From assembly GCF_025128055.1 (NCBI RefSeq), contig NZ_JAHLYS010000015.1, positions 1 to 64,000 on the forward strand: a stretch of DNA of 64,000 nucleotides, given 5' to 3'. Under the pieces are notes generated by a model. It made no database searches. It was not told where the DNA came from and saw only the letters and a program-made list of their open reading frames with translations. Positions 36,930 through 46,269 of the stretch are shown here, in pieces (the first letter of the stretch is position 1; the number at the start of each line of letters is the position of its first letter). This DNA comes from Synechococcus sp. CS-1329. GTDB lineage: Bacteria; Cyanobacteriota; Cyanobacteriia; PCC-6307; Cyanobiaceae. The position numbers and the translations under genes were made by a program.

Positions 36930-37958
36930 CTACTTCTGCAGCTGGCGCAGGGCCTTGGCCATCTCCGGCAGCTTGTTGAACGCGGCGGAGCAGCGCAGCC
37001 ACAGGCGGTTGGGGATGGCCGGGTAGCCGCTCACCACCTCGCCGGCGGCCACCTCGCCGTGGATCCCCGACTTGGAGGAGGCGATGGCGCGATCGCCGAT
37101 CCTGGCCCGGTTGGCCACGCCCACCTGCCCCGCCAGGATGACGCCATCGCCGAGGGTGGCGCCGCCGGCGATGCCCACCTGGGAGGCCAGGGCGCAGCCG
37201 CGGCCGGTGACCACCCCATGGCCGATCTGAACCAGGTTGTCGATCTTGGTGCCGGCGCCGATGCGGGTTTCCCCCACCGAGGGGCGATCGATGGTGGTGC
37301 CGCAGCCCACTTCCACCCCCTCCTCCAGCACCACCAGGCCGGTCTGGGGCATTTTTCTCCAGCCGCTGGCGGTGGGCACGAAGCCGAAGCCCTCCGAGCC
37401 CACCACCGCCGTGGAGTGGACCACGCAGCCGCGGGCCAGGCGGCTGCCGGGGTGCAGCACCGCATTGGCATGGATCTCGCAGCCCTCGGCCAGCTGCACA
37501 TCGCTGTAGAGGACGGCACCGGCGTGGAGGGTGCAGCCCGCGCCGATCACACAACCTTCCCCCACCACCACATGGGGGCCGATGTGCACGTCTTCGCCCA
37601 GGCTGACGCCCGGATCGATCACGGCGCTGGGGTGAAGGCCCGGTGGCAGACGGCGGGGGGGATGGAGGGCTTCGAGGGCTTCGGCGAAGGCCAGCCGTGG
37701 GTTCTTGAGGGCCACCCAGGCGATGCCCCGGCTGCTGGCGATCTCCTGCAGGGCGGCATCGGCGGGCAGCAGCAGCGCGCCGGCCGAACAGGTGCTCAGG
37801 GCCGCCGCGAGGCTGTGACCGGGCTCGAGAAAGGCCAGCTCCGCCGCTCCGGCCTGGTCGACGGCCGCCGCTGTGCTCAGCTCTGGGTCCGTGGCCAGGT
37901 CCCTGGGGCTGGCCTCGCTCAGCTCGCTCAGGTGGGTGAGCAAGGTGCTGAAGCGCAT
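36930..37958 (-). CDS. lpxD: UDP-3-O-acylglucosamine N-acyltransferase
   Basis: 342 residues. An N-terminal uridine-binding region of about 100 residues is followed by a left-handed beta-helix of hexapeptide repeats ([21 protein letters not shown] and so on) and a short C-terminal helix. It adds the N-linked acyl chain in lipid A precursor synthesis. The catalytic histidine is plausible in QIGHGVVTG. Genes lie closely on both sides (proB, leuB). Confidence 0.93.
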   Translation of the reverse strand: MRFSTLLTHLSELSEASPRDLATDPELSTAAAVDQAGAAELAFLEPGHSLAAALSTCSAGALLLPADAALQEIASSRGIAWVALKNPRLAFAEALEALHPPRRLPPGLHPSAVIDPGVSLGEDVHIGPHVVVGEGCVIGAGCTLHAGAVLYSDVQLAEGCEIHANAVLHPGSRLARGCVVHSTAVVGSEGFGFVPTASGWRKMPQTGLVVLEEGVEVGCGTTIDRPSVGETRIGAGTKIDNLVQIGHGVVTGRGCALASQVGIAGGATLGDGVILAGQVGVANRARIGDRAIASSKSGIHGEVAAGEVVSGYPAIPNRLWLRCSAAFNKLPEMAKALRQLQK

Positions 37959-37999
37959 TCCAGGGGTGGCAGCTGGCGGCCGGATCGTAGGCCGGCCCC

Positions 38000-39136
38000 T
38001 CAGCCCTGGGCCACCGCGGCGGTGAGCACCAGGTGGTCGCGGTGGACCACCGCATCGCCGGCGCCGTGCTCCAGGGTGGTTTCGGCCGCCTGGCTGCTGA
38101 GCCCCAGCACCTGGGCCACCTCGGCGCTGCTGAGGGCGCAGAGGCCGCGGCCGATCTCCCGCCCCTCCAGCGAGAGCAGCCGCACGGCATCCCGCCGCTC
38201 GAAGGCGCCGTTGACCGCGAGGATGCCCACCGCCAGCAGGGAGGCGCCCCGCTCGATCAGGGCCCGCTCGGCGCCGGAGTCGATCAGCAGCTCGCCCTTG
38301 GGCAGCAGGGCATGGGCCAGCCAGCCCTTGCGATCGGGCAGGGGGCTGGGGCTGGGACGGAAGAGGGTGCCAAGGCTTTCGCCGGCCAGCAGGGCTTCGA
38401 GCACCGCTGGATCGCGGCCATCGGCCAGGCGCACGGCAATGCCACTGGAGGTGGCGATGCGGGCGGCGGCCAGCTTGGTGGTCATGCCGCCGGTGCCCCA
38501 GCGGCCGCCGCCTTCGGCCACACCGCTGAGGCTCTCCAGCTCCAGCAGATCGCGCACCACCTCGATCGGCCGGGCACTGGCATCGCTGCGGGGATCGCCC
38601 GAGTAGAGCCGATCCACATCGGTGAGCAGCACCAGCTCATCGGCGCCGATCGCCACCGCCACCAGGGCTGAGAGGGTGTCGTTGTCGCCGAAGCGCAGCT
38701 CATCGGTGGCGAGGGTGTCGTTCTCATTGACCACGGGCACCACACCCCAGCTCAGCAGCTGCTCGAGCGTGCGGCAGGCGTTCTGGTAGCGGCGGCGGGA
38801 GGCCAGGTCGCCGCGGGTGAGCAGCACCTGGGCCACGGGGGTGTTGTGCTGGGCGAAGGCGGTTTCATAGAGGCGCATCAGCCGGCCCTGGCCCACGGCG
38901 GCGGCGGCCTGGAGGGCCACCACCTCCTCGGGCCGCTGCTGGAAGCCAAGGGCATGGCAGCCCAGACCCACCGCACCGCTGGTGACCAGGGCGATGGTTT
39001 CCCCCAGCTGCCGTCGCCGGCTGAGGCTGGCGGCCAGGCCGGCGATCACCGTTTCGGTGTCGCGCTGACCCGTGCCACGCAGCAGGCTGGTGCCCACCTT
39101 GACCACGCGGCGTTTCGGAGCGGCCGCTGTGGTCAT
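38000..39136 (-). CDS. proB: glutamate 5-kinase
   Basis: 378 residues from ATG 39136, overlapping the yqeG stop in ATGA fashion. The amino-acid kinase domain shows [40 protein letters not shown] and [18 protein letters not shown]-terminal PUA domain starts near residue 285. It makes glutamyl-5-phosphate, the first step to proline, normally feedback-inhibited by proline. Confidence 0.95.
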   Translation of the reverse strand: MTTAAAPKRRVVKVGTSLLRGTGQRDTETVIAGLAASLSRRRQLGETIALVTSGAVGLGCHALGFQQRPEEVVALQAAAAVGQGRLMRLYETAFAQHNTPVAQVLLTRGDLASRRRYQNACRTLEQLLSWGVVPVVNENDTLATDELRFGDNDTLSALVAVAIGADELVLLTDVDRLYSGDPRSDASARPIEVVRDLLELESLSGVAEGGGRWGTGGMTTKLAAARIATSSGIAVRLADGRDPAVLEALLAGESLGTLFRPSPSPLPDRKGWLAHALLPKGELLIDSGAERALIERGASLLAVGILAVNGAFERRDAVRLLSLEGREIGRGLCALSSAEVAQVLGLSSQAAETTLEHGAGDAVVHRDHLVLTAAVAQG

Positions 39137-39648
39137 CGGCTCCACTCGGTGCCCACCAGCCGGGCCAGGCGCACCTCCAGACGCTGCAGGCGATCCTGCG
39201 GGCAGGGCCGACCCTCCGGGCCCAGGGGTTTCACCAGCACGGTGAACAGGCCGAGGCGGTTGCCCACCAGCACATCGGTGAACAGCCGATCACCGGCCAA
39301 GGCCACCTGCTCCGGAGGGAGATCGAGGTCGGCCAGCACCCGGCGCAGGGCGCTGCGGCGGGGCTTGGCCGCCGAGGTGGTGAAGGGCAGATCCAGGCGC
39401 TGGGCCACCGCGCCGATGCGCCGCCTGGAGGGATTGTTGCTGAACAGATGCAGCCGCAGCCGTTCTTTGGCCTGGCGCAGCCAGGCCTCCATCAGCGGGG
39501 GCATCTCGCTCTGGCGCAGCGGCAGCAGGGTGCGGTCCACATCCAGCACCAGGGCACAGATGCCGCGATCCAGGAGCGGCTCCAGGGGCATCTGGGCCAG
39601 GGTGGTGCTCAGGACCCAGTCAGGGCGCAACAACTGCTGGACGTTCAC
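39133..39648 (-). CDS. YqeG family HAD-IIIA phosphatase
   Basis: 171 residues. HAD motifs: ALVLDVDRTLLPL, LHLFSNN, AKPRRSALRRVL and LAGDRLFTDVLVGNRLGLFTVLV. The cyanobacterial and bacterial YqeG proteins act on unknown substrates; the fungal and mitochondrial relative dephosphorylates phosphatidylglycerol phosphate. It overlaps both neighbours by 4 bases, so expression is coupled to the DUF3727 gene and proB. Confidence 0.88.
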   Translation of the reverse strand: MNVQQLLRPDWVLSTTLAQMPLEPLLDRGICALVLDVDRTLLPLRQSEMPPLMEAWLRQAKERLRLHLFSNNPSRRRIGAVAQRLDLPFTTSAAKPRRSALRRVLADLDLPPEQVALAGDRLFTDVLVGNRLGLFTVLVKPLGPEGRPCPQDRLQRLEVRLARLVGTEWSR

Positions 39649-40214
39649 CCAGCGCTCTCCCGGTCCTCGAGCTCCGCCTCGATGCGCGGCTGAACCCGCT
39701 CGAATTCCTCCCCTTCCACCAGCACCGCTTCGCTGTTCTCCATGCGGGCCACCACGAAGAAGGGATCGAGGGGGATGTAGAGGCCGTATTCCTGGTCTTC
39801 GGCGCGGAACTGGATCAACATCTCGTAGAGGTCGGTCTCATCGTCGCCATCACCGTCGCCCTGGAGGTCGTCGTCGAGGTCGTCGGGGTCCGGTTCCTCC
39901 AGTTCCCCGCTCACGGTCAGGGTCACCGCCGAGCGCACCAGGGTGAGGTCGTGCTCCTGCAGCACCACATCGGCCACGGTCAGGATTGATTCGGCGGCAT
40001 CCACCTCCTCGACCACCTCGTCCTCCTCGTCGTCGCCCTCGGCGATGCGCACCAAGCACACCGGGGTGTCCACCGGGGTGAGCAGGGCGTAGTCGTGGCC
40101 ATCCAGCGGAATCAGTTGTTCGAGAAAGCAGAGCAGCTGTCTGTTCTGGCCATCACGAACGAGCACCGTGGGCACGTCACCGGATCCACTGATCGACGGT
40201 CCTTCGGCACTCAT
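39645..40214 (-). CDS. DUF3727/DUF1292-type acidic protein
   Basis: 189 residues. An N-terminal YrzB-like beta domain (VLVRDGQNRQLLCFLEQLIPLDGHDYALLTPVDTPV) and a second one (YGLYIPLDPFFVVARMENSEAVLVEGEEFERV) flank highly acidic linkers full of Asp and Glu. The architecture occurs across cyanobacteria; the function is unknown. It is the middle gene of a tightly coupled leftward operon with ruvX upstream and yqeG downstream. Confidence 0.8.
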   Translation of the reverse strand: MSAEGPSISGSGDVPTVLVRDGQNRQLLCFLEQLIPLDGHDYALLTPVDTPVCLVRIAEGDDEEDEVVEEVDAAESILTVADVVLQEHDLTLVRSAVTLTVSGELEEPDPDDLDDDLQGDGDGDDETDLYEMLIQFRAEDQEYGLYIPLDPFFVVARMENSEAVLVEGEEFERVQPRIEAELEDRESAG

Positions 40215-40233
40215 GGGGAATCAGCAGGTCCCA

Positions 40234-40719
40234 TCAGAATGTCTCAGCACCTGCCGGCTGGTCGAGCTTCGGTGTCGCTGGGCTGACCGGAAGAGCTTCG
40301 GGGCCTTCGCGCAGCCACTGCTCCAGCAGCAGGGCCGCGGCGGCGCTGTCGAGCTGGCCGCTGCGATCCCCGTGCAGCCCGCGGCGCTCGCCCGCTTCCC
40401 AGCTGCTGCCGTGTTCATCCACCCAGGCCAGGGGCAGCGCCAGGGCCAGGGCCAGGCGCTGGCCATAGCGGCGGCAGTGCCTGGCCTGGGCCGTGGGCTG
40501 CTGGCTGGCATCGAGGGGCAACCCCACCACCAGGGCCTGCACGCGCCGCTGGGCCACCAGGGGCCGCAGCCGATCGAGATCGGCGGGAAAGGCGCCGCGG
40601 GCCAGGGGGGCGAGGGGGGTGACGGTCAGACCGAGCGGATCACAGCCCGCCAGCCCGATCCTGCGGCGCCCCACATCGAGGGCCAGCACCGAGCGGGGCG
40701 GCGGCGGCTGGCGCTTCAA
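40234..40719 (-). CDS. ruvX: Holliday junction resolvase-like RuvX/YqgF
   Basis: 161 residues with the RNase H-like fold: SVLALDVGRRRIGLAGCDP at the N-terminus, a VVGLPLDASQ strand, WVDEHGSS, and LDSAAAALLLEQWL at the end. Acidic residues at the active-site positions are kept. YqgF proteins process the 16S rRNA 5' end or junction DNA. It overlaps the upstream GNAT-like gene by 4 bases. Confidence 0.88.
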   Translation of the reverse strand: MKRQPPPPRSVLALDVGRRRIGLAGCDPLGLTVTPLAPLARGAFPADLDRLRPLVAQRRVQALVVGLPLDASQQPTAQARHCRRYGQRLALALALPLAWVDEHGSSWEAGERRGLHGDRSGQLDSAAAALLLEQWLREGPEALPVSPATPKLDQPAGAETF

Positions 40720-41861
40720 CGGCCGCTGCCCAGGGCATGGGGACAGCCGAGGGGCTGGGAGCCGTGGTGGCTGCCCACACCGCGCTGCAGTGGGGTGGGC
40801 ACGGGTCGGCGGCGGGGCTTGAAGGGGTCCAGCACGGTGTCCAGTCTCCAGGACTGGCGGCTGAGCTGACGCGAATCCTGGCGCCGCCAGACACTGCGGG
40901 CCATCAGCAGCTCCTCCCCCTCCGCCACCGCACCGAGATCACTCAGCCACTGCTCGCGTTCGTGGTCGCCGCTGTCACTGCGCAGCCGCAGGGGTGAGAG
41001 TCCGCCCGCCTGCTGGCGCACCAGGCGCGTCAGCGCGGGGCCATGCAGGTGGGACCAACCGGGGTGCAGGCTCACCTCCAGCTCCGCTGGACCGAGGCGA
41101 TGGTTTCGCAGCCGCCGCACCGCCGCCACGGCCTGCTGGCGGCTGGTGTCCACCCAGAGCAGGCCTCGGCCTTCACTCTGATCAAGCACATCCTCGATGC
41201 GGCGATCCAGCAACTGGCGCAGCTGGGCCGGACAGGTGGCCTGCTCCAGATGCCAGAGGAGGGAGGCACTGCGGTGGTTGAGCGGCCGCAACTGCAGGTC
41301 GTCGCCGGGAGGCACGGCCGCCGGCAGGCCGGCGCCGGCCGGATCCGGTTCCCAGTACCAGAGGGTTTCCTGGAGCAGGGGCTGGAACCCCTGTTCCCGC
41401 AGCAGGGCCAGGCGGTCCTGGTGGCCTGTGGCCACCCTGGTGATCCAGCTGGAGGCCCCCGGACAGCGGTGCAGGGCCTCGCGCATCAGGGCCCCTTCCA
41501 CCTGCCTGGCGCTGGGGGATCCAGGCTCGCTCAGGGCACCGCGGCAGAGCCTGAGCTCCTCCACTGCCCAGCAACTGCCGCTGCGGTTGAGCCGCCGCAC
41601 CACGCTCAGACCCAGCAGTCGGTCGCTGCCGCGGTGGGCCACCAGCACTTCAGGCGCCAGGGGCGGACGCCGCACCAGCGTGCTCAGCAGCCGCTCCGGG
41701 GTCTGCAGCAACAGAGCTTTCTGCAGCAGGGGCTGCAGATCGAGGACAGCGGCGTCCTGCAGGTGCGGCAGCATCCAGCCCTGCAGGGGATCAACCTGCA
41801 CGTCCCCAGGACCGGTGAGTGAATCACCTCCCGGGGAACGGGTTGGAGTGGGGTGACGCAC
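40716..41861 (-). CDS. GNAT-like N-acetyltransferase domain protein
   Basis: 381 residues if started at 41861; the first 30 are low-complexity and an internal Met (LQGWMLPHLQDA) may be the true start. Two acetyltransferase-like halves are suggested, with LLGLSVVRRLNRSGSCWAVEELRLC and QQAVAAVRRLRNHRLGPAELEVSLHP. No acceptor can be inferred. The C-terminal 60 residues are Arg/Ser-rich. It is translationally coupled to ruvX. Confidence 0.68.
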   Translation of the reverse strand: MRHPTPTRSPGGDSLTGPGDVQVDPLQGWMLPHLQDAAVLDLQPLLQKALLLQTPERLLSTLVRRPPLAPEVLVAHRGSDRLLGLSVVRRLNRSGSCWAVEELRLCRGALSEPGSPSARQVEGALMREALHRCPGASSWITRVATGHQDRLALLREQGFQPLLQETLWYWEPDPAGAGLPAAVPPGDDLQLRPLNHRSASLLWHLEQATCPAQLRQLLDRRIEDVLDQSEGRGLLWVDTSRQQAVAAVRRLRNHRLGPAELEVSLHPGWSHLHGPALTRLVRQQAGGLSPLRLRSDSGDHEREQWLSDLGAVAEGEELLMARSVWRRQDSRQLSRQSWRLDTVLDPFKPRRRPVPTPLQRGVGSHHGSQPLGCPHALGSGR

Positions 41862-41914
41862 GGAAGAACCGCTGATGATGAACTGTATCGGGGCGAGACA
41901 GTGGTTCCGGGGCC

Positions 41915-43135
41915 TCAGGCGGGGCGCACCAGCACCAGGGGGGTGCGTTCATTGGCGTTGCCGGCCGGATTGGGCCGCAGGGCGCGCTTCAGCAGGTCTT
42001 CGTCGCAGCCGGCGCTGGAGGCCAGCACCTTGACCCGCCCGAGATCGTTGACATCCACCACCGCCACCGGCACCCCCAGGGCCTGGGCCAGCTCCTGGCA
42101 GGTGCGTTCGGGCTGGTCCGGGCCGAGCACGATCGTCTGGTCGTAGGGAGGTGTGGTGCCGGTGATGTCGTCGATCAGGCGGGCCTGGGCCCCGGCGAGG
42201 CGGTAGAAGCCGCCCTTGCTGCCCACCAGTTTCATCAGGCTGCCGGCCAGCCAGGCGCAGAGCACGCGCGCCGGCCCCACGTTGTCGATCAGGGTCTGGA
42301 GGCCGCAGGCCGTGGCCAGGCTGCTGGTGGGATGAAACACGCGGCAGAGCAGCCGGGCCAGGCAGGAGGGCTGCACCATCGAGGGGTGCTGGTAGCGGCC
42401 CTGGATCACCGCCAGGGGCGTTTCACCGATGGTGAGGATGTCGCCGGGACGCAGCACCGGCCCGGCATAGCGCCTGAGCACCTCGGCGGGATCATCCAGC
42501 ACCCCCAGCAGGTGGGTGGGCACCGGCAGCACCTGGCAGCCCTCGCCGTCGCGCCAGGCTGCGGTGGCTGGATCCAGCGGTGCGGGATGACGCACCGGCA
42601 CCAGGAACCCCTCGCGGCGCTCCAGCCGTCCGAAGGGTCCGTAGTTGACCCAGATCACCTCCAGCCAGAGGGTGTCGAGCAGGTTCTGCAGCTGGCTGTG
42701 ACGCTCCTCAGGGCTCGGACCATTGGCTCCGCCCGGCAGGTTGATGCGCACCGTGACCTTGAACTGGGTGCTCTTGTGACCTTTGACGATGTAGGCCGCC
42801 CAGTAGCCGTCGGGCCTGGTGGGTTCGTCGGGATGGTCGGCCACCAGCGTGGTGCTCACCCGCAGGCGCGAGAGATCCTGGCGGCCGAGCACGGTGGGGC
42901 GCAGCTGCAGCTCGGGCACCATCACCTCCATGCGGCCGTGGGGGTTGGCGATGCGAAAGCAACCCTCGAGCGCGACGGCGCCTCTGTTGTTCCAACGGGT
43001 GCTCCAGGGCCCGGAGCTCAGGCGCAGGGGCGAGGCCGGCCGCAGGCGATGGCGCGACTCCAGCCAGAGCAGGGTGAGGCCGAAGAGCAGCGCCAGCAGC
43101 AGCAGCGCGCAGAGCAATGGAGGCAAGGACGGCAA
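41915..43135 (-). CDS. F420-0 gamma-glutamyl ligase-like (CofE-like) membrane-anchored protein
   Basis: 406 residues. One N-terminal membrane anchor (LCALLLLALLFGLTLLWL) is followed by a CofE-like domain with RPGDILTIGETPLAVIQGRY, DDITGTTPPYDQTIVLGPD and VAVVDVNDLGRVKVLASSAG. CofE adds glutamates to coenzyme F420, but picocyanobacteria are not known F420 producers, so the substrate is probably different. The gene heads the leftward operon and is divergent from phoH. Confidence 0.78.
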   Translation of the reverse strand: MPSLPPLLCALLLLALLFGLTLLWLESRHRLRPASPLRLSSGPWSTRWNNRGAVALEGCFRIANPHGRMEVMVPELQLRPTVLGRQDLSRLRVSTTLVADHPDEPTRPDGYWAAYIVKGHKSTQFKVTVRINLPGGANGPSPEERHSQLQNLLDTLWLEVIWVNYGPFGRLERREGFLVPVRHPAPLDPATAAWRDGEGCQVLPVPTHLLGVLDDPAEVLRRYAGPVLRPGDILTIGETPLAVIQGRYQHPSMVQPSCLARLLCRVFHPTSSLATACGLQTLIDNVGPARVLCAWLAGSLMKLVGSKGGFYRLAGAQARLIDDITGTTPPYDQTIVLGPDQPERTCQELAQALGVPVAVVDVNDLGRVKVLASSAGCDEDLLKRALRPNPAGNANERTPLVLVRPA

Positions 43136-43247
43136 GGGGCAGGGAGCCGGATCAGCCGGGAGCGTAGATCGTGTCTGCTGCCCCGTGCTGGCGGGGTGGA
43201 CACCACAACAGCCTTAGGTTCAGGCTGTGGCCATTGCGGCGCGGGTG

Positions 43248-44630
43248 ATGAAGAAGACCTTCGTTCTCGATACGAACGTGCTGCTGCACGATCCCCAGGC
43301 GATCACCCGTTTTGAAGACAACACGGTGGTGATCCCGATCGAAGTGGTTGAGGAGATCGACCGCTTCAAGCGTGATTCCTCCGAGAAGGGCCGCAATGCC
43401 CGCCAGGCTTCACGCCTGCTCGATGAGCTGCGGGTCAGGGGCAACCTCTCGGAGGGAGTAGAGATCAACGCCGAGCACCACGGCCTGCTCAAGGTGGTGT
43501 TCTGCCGCAGCGAAACCCTCGCCCAGCTGCCGCCGGAACTGAAATCCGGCAATGGCGACAACAACATCCTGGCGGTGGCACTGGAGCAGCGCCTCCACGA
43601 CGTGATGGGCAACCAGCCCCCCGTGGTGCTGGTCACCAAGGACACGAACCTGCGCATCAAGGCCGATGCGGTGGGTCTGATCGCCCAGGACTACAGCACC
43701 GACAAGGTGGCGATCGCCGACCTCTATCCGGGTTTCAGCGAGTGGATGGTGCCGACGGCGCAGATCGATCAGCTGCACCACGAGGGAACCCTCGACCTCG
43801 ATGAGCTGCCGCCGCGGCTGCCGCCCCAGCCGTTGCTGCTGCCCAATGAAGGGGTGACCCTGGTGGATTCCAGCCACCCCCAGCACACCCTGCTGGCGCG
43901 GACGGATGGGGCCGCCAGGGGGCTGCGGCCTCTGCAGAAGGCGAGCCGGATCAAGCTGGGCCGCGTCAGCCCCCGCAACCGTGAGCAGACCTTCGCCCTG
44001 GATCTGCTGCTGGATCCGGCCATCAGCCTGGTGACTTTGGTGGGCAAGGCCGGCACCGGCAAGACCCTGCTGGCCCTGGCCGCGGGGCTGCATCAGGTGG
44101 CCGACGATCACCTCTACGACCGCCTGCTGGTGACCCGACCGGTGATCCCCCTGGGCAAGGACATCGGCTTTCTGCCCGGTGATCTGGGCGAGAAGATGGG
44201 CCCCTGGATGCAGCCGATCATCGACAACCTCGACTATCTGCTTGCCGCTGAGGAGGGGTCGACGGGCAGCCTGCGCTCCAGCCGCGGTCCGCGCAGCAAC
44301 TGGTCGGATCTCAAGGGCATGGGCCTGCTGGAGGTGGAGGCGATCACCTACATCCGCGGCCGCTCGATCCCCCGCCAGTACATGGTGGTGGATGAGGCCC
44401 AGAACCTCACGCCCCATGAGGTGAAAACGATCGTGACCCGGGTGGGAGAGGGCACCAAGATCGTCTTCACCGGTGATCCCTATCAGATCGATAATCCCTA
44501 TGTGGATGCCGACAGCAACGGCCTCACCTGGCTGGTGGAGCGCTTCAAGGGGCAGCGGCTGGCGGGCCACGTCACCCTGCTCAAGGGTGAGCGCTCCCCC
44601 CTGGCGGAGCTGGCGGCGAATCTGCTCTGA
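43248..44630 (+). CDS. PhoH family protein with N-terminal PIN domain
   Basis: 460 residues from ATG 43248 (MKKTFVLDTNVLLHDP); an upstream GTG at 43227 would add seven. The PIN nuclease domain occupies residues 1-150 with acidic residues in LDTNVLL, VVEEIDRFK and GDNNILA. The PhoH ATPase has Walker [12 protein letters not shown] and the QYMVVDEAQNLTPHEVKTIVTRVGEG helicase-like block. PIN-PhoH proteins resemble VapC-linked RNA helicase-nucleases. The gene ends at the border of the accessory region. Confidence 0.92.
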   Translation: MKKTFVLDTNVLLHDPQAITRFEDNTVVIPIEVVEEIDRFKRDSSEKGRNARQASRLLDELRVRGNLSEGVEINAEHHGLLKVVFCRSETLAQLPPELKSGNGDNNILAVALEQRLHDVMGNQPPVVLVTKDTNLRIKADAVGLIAQDYSTDKVAIADLYPGFSEWMVPTAQIDQLHHEGTLDLDELPPRLPPQPLLLPNEGVTLVDSSHPQHTLLARTDGAARGLRPLQKASRIKLGRVSPRNREQTFALDLLLDPAISLVTLVGKAGTGKTLLALAAGLHQVADDHLYDRLLVTRPVIPLGKDIGFLPGDLGEKMGPWMQPIIDNLDYLLAAEEGSTGSLRSSRGPRSNWSDLKGMGLLEVEAITYIRGRSIPRQYMVVDEAQNLTPHEVKTIVTRVGEGTKIVFTGDPYQIDNPYVDADSNGLTWLVERFKGQRLAGHVTLLKGERSPLAELAANLL

Positions 44631-44682
44631 GTGCTGCAACCATTGTCCGGGCGCGATCGCCGCTCCGCAGGAATGGGCGTCA

Positions 44683-44793
44683 TCAGTGCCCAGCCGAATC
44701 GATGGCGTCCTGGGCTACATCCAGCCAGAGCTGAGTGATCATGGGCACCTGGGCGTTGTCGGCATCAATCAGGACGGCGATGAAGCAGCTCAT
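44683..44793 (-). pseudogene. remnant of an NYN (LabA/DUF88) domain gene
   Basis: A 36-codon frame from ATG 44793 reads [20 protein letters not shown] and then LWLDVA, matching the start of NYN nuclease domains ([10 protein letters not shown] with the first catalytic Asp pair). It stops after about ten further residues, far short of the usual 150 or more. It looks like a decayed 5' fragment rather than a functional gene. Confidence 0.4.
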
Positions 44794-45060
44794 GAACGAG
44801 GATGTAGTGCTGAAAGTGCTCATCCTGATCCAATAAGTCCGTGGCAAGGGTCATATTCCCACCGGTGAACAGGAGCTCTACTTTCTGGCCATCTCCTGCA
44901 CCTGAGCAACCCTGCGATTGACCTTGAGCTTCACCTCCCCCCACTCCATCTTGTACCGTCGCAAGTCCTGAGCTCGGTATTGCGTGGATTTCATTCACTG
45001 CTACCCGCAGCGACCCCTTGCTGAACGCCCCCGAAGCGAAAAACAGCACATGGCGGCCGA

Positions 45061-45078
45061 GGCAACTGTGGAGTTGCC
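45061..45078. terminator. small hairpin downstream of the methyltransferase gene
   Basis: GGCAACT, loop GTGG, AGTTGCC: a perfect 7-base stem located about 50 bases after the methyltransferase stop. No T-tract follows, so it may be a weak terminator, an RNA-stabilising stem, or chance. Confidence 0.3.
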
Positions 45079-45128
45079 CTGCAGGGCGAAGCGCACCAGC
45101 CGGTCCTCGCCCTCTCAGTCGTATCCGG

Positions 45129-45914
45129 TCAGTGCTTGCGGCCCCAGCAGATCAGCATCAGAACGCCTGCATAGGCCTCACCCTGGCGGTAGGCCTCGAG
45201 CCAGGTGAGGGCCTCGGGGAGTTCGGCGGAGAGATCCCTGGCGTTGGCGTCGATTTCGAACAGGAGATCCGACTCGGCGAACCCGTGGGTGGGCAGCCAG
45301 AATGCTTCCCGGTGGATGTCGCCCACCCCAGCTTCAACGAGGAGGCTCGACAACTCCCGCCCGATCCACGGATTCTGGAATGTCCGAATCCAGTCGTGCT
45401 GGATCCGCTCGCTTACCACGGAGTGGCGCCCGCCAATCAGGAACGTGCCCCAGTCTGGCTCGGCGCAGAGCACCACCGAGCCCCGGCGGGCGACGCGGGC
45501 CATCTCCAAGACGATCCGGCCCGGGTCGGCGATGTGCTGGAGGGAGCGGTCGATCCGCACCGCCTCGAAGCTGCCGTCAGCGAAGGGGAGGTCTGCGGCG
45601 TCGGCCACGCCGAACTCGCAGCCTCTCCCAGCATGGCGCGACTGCGCCGCAGCGATGAGAGTCCGGCTGCGGTCGACGCCCACGGCCCGCACGCCTCGCG
45701 CCTTCATCCTCACCACATCGTCGCCCATTCCGCAGGCCACGTCGAGGGCGGAGGCTCCCGGTTCGAGCCCCAGAAGGTCGAGTGCGCGCGCCTTGTACGC
45801 CTGCCCCGCTGGCATCGACTGAAGAGAGTCGAGACAGCGGATGATCTTGTCGGGAGCGGTAGCATCGACATCACGGAATCCGACGGGCAGTGGGTCTGGG
45901 GTGGTGTCATTCAT
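45129..45914 (-). CDS. class I SAM-dependent methyltransferase
   Basis: 261 residues. The Rossmann core shows motif [16 protein letters not shown], an acidic motif II end AVGVDRS, and [25 protein letters not shown], as in UbiE/COQ5-like small-molecule methyltransferases. The substrate is unknown. It is on the cassette strand, downstream of the HicBA cassette, and is likely the last cassette gene, although no attC is recognised after its stop and its base composition is closer to the host. Confidence 0.85.
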   Translation of the reverse strand: MNDTTPDPLPVGFRDVDATAPDKIIRCLDSLQSMPAGQAYKARALDLLGLEPGASALDVACGMGDDVVRMKARGVRAVGVDRSRTLIAAAQSRHAGRGCEFGVADAADLPFADGSFEAVRIDRSLQHIADPGRIVLEMARVARRGSVVLCAEPDWGTFLIGGRHSVVSERIQHDWIRTFQNPWIGRELSSLLVEAGVGDIHREAFWLPTHGFAESDLLFEIDANARDLSAELPEALTWLEAYRQGEAYAGVLMLICWGRKH

Positions 45915-46145
45915 GGGAATGGAGCGTGGTGATCTGATCTTCCGCTTTGAGTGGTAACGGGAGTAGCCTCTTCGAGGGCATACTTCTTAGTTGGGCGATG
46001 CAGATCATCCGAACTTGGTATTAATAATAGGGGGAGATGGAATTCTCTGACGCCCTGCAGGGTGGAGCAGACGCTTAGCGGCCACCAATCAACAATGGCA
46101 TGGCACTGCAAACAAAAAAATTCATGGGGATGGATCCGGAGGACA
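45915..46145. other. leader region upstream of the methyltransferase
   Basis: Between the methyltransferase start and the degenerate attC there is a moderately AT-rich stretch with TATTAATAATAG near 46019 and a solitary GTTGGGC core-like box at 45990-45996 with no partner. Open frames crossing it overlap the attC or lack any recognisable product, so none is called. Confidence 0.4.
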
Positions 46146-46269
46146 GCGAACGCTGCCCTTGAGTGGCAGGCAGGGAGCCAGGGAGTTCAACAAAGATCTT
46201 CAGGGGGCGGCCCAGGTGAATGGCATTTTTAGCCGATTTCCCGCCTGCTTCACAGATCACCTGGTTCAA
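46146..46269 (-). other. degenerate attC site following the HicBA cassette
   Basis: The left half, CGAACGCTGCCCTTGAGTGG followed by CAGGCA (46148-46173), matches the equivalent arm of the next attC (CTAACGCTGCCCCTGAGTGA then CAGGCA) at nearly every base. The opposite arm overlaps the end of hicA (AACCAG ... GTGA then GCAGGC on the minus strand) and is weaker. Both core boxes deviate from RYYYAAC/GTTRRRY, so recombination here may be poor. Confidence 0.5.

Larger units (their letters stand above)
44631..45128. other. gap between phoH and the methyltransferase
   Basis: About 500 bases without a convincing intact gene. It contains a GCGATCGC palindrome at 44653-44660, a short NYN-domain remnant on the minus strand, an unrecognised minus-strand frame at 44765-45049, and a small hairpin at 45061-45078. 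No paired attC core boxes were found here, so this is taken as the outer border of the integron. Confidence 0.5.

Noticed and set aside
34674-38606. A 1310-codon plus-strand open frame
   Set aside because: It is antisense to hypothetical, prk, leuB, lpxD and proB genes with clear motifs. It exists because stop codons are rare in GC-rich DNA, and its translation is His/Gln/Gly-rich without domains.
44765-45049. A 94-codon minus-strand frame in the phoH-methyltransferase gap
   Set aside because: It has a partly hydrophobic start but no family, no ribosome site, and overlaps the NYN remnant in another frame.
45990-45996. A lone GTTGGGC core-like box as another attC
   Set aside because: No RYYYAAC partner within about 150 bases and no pairing arms.
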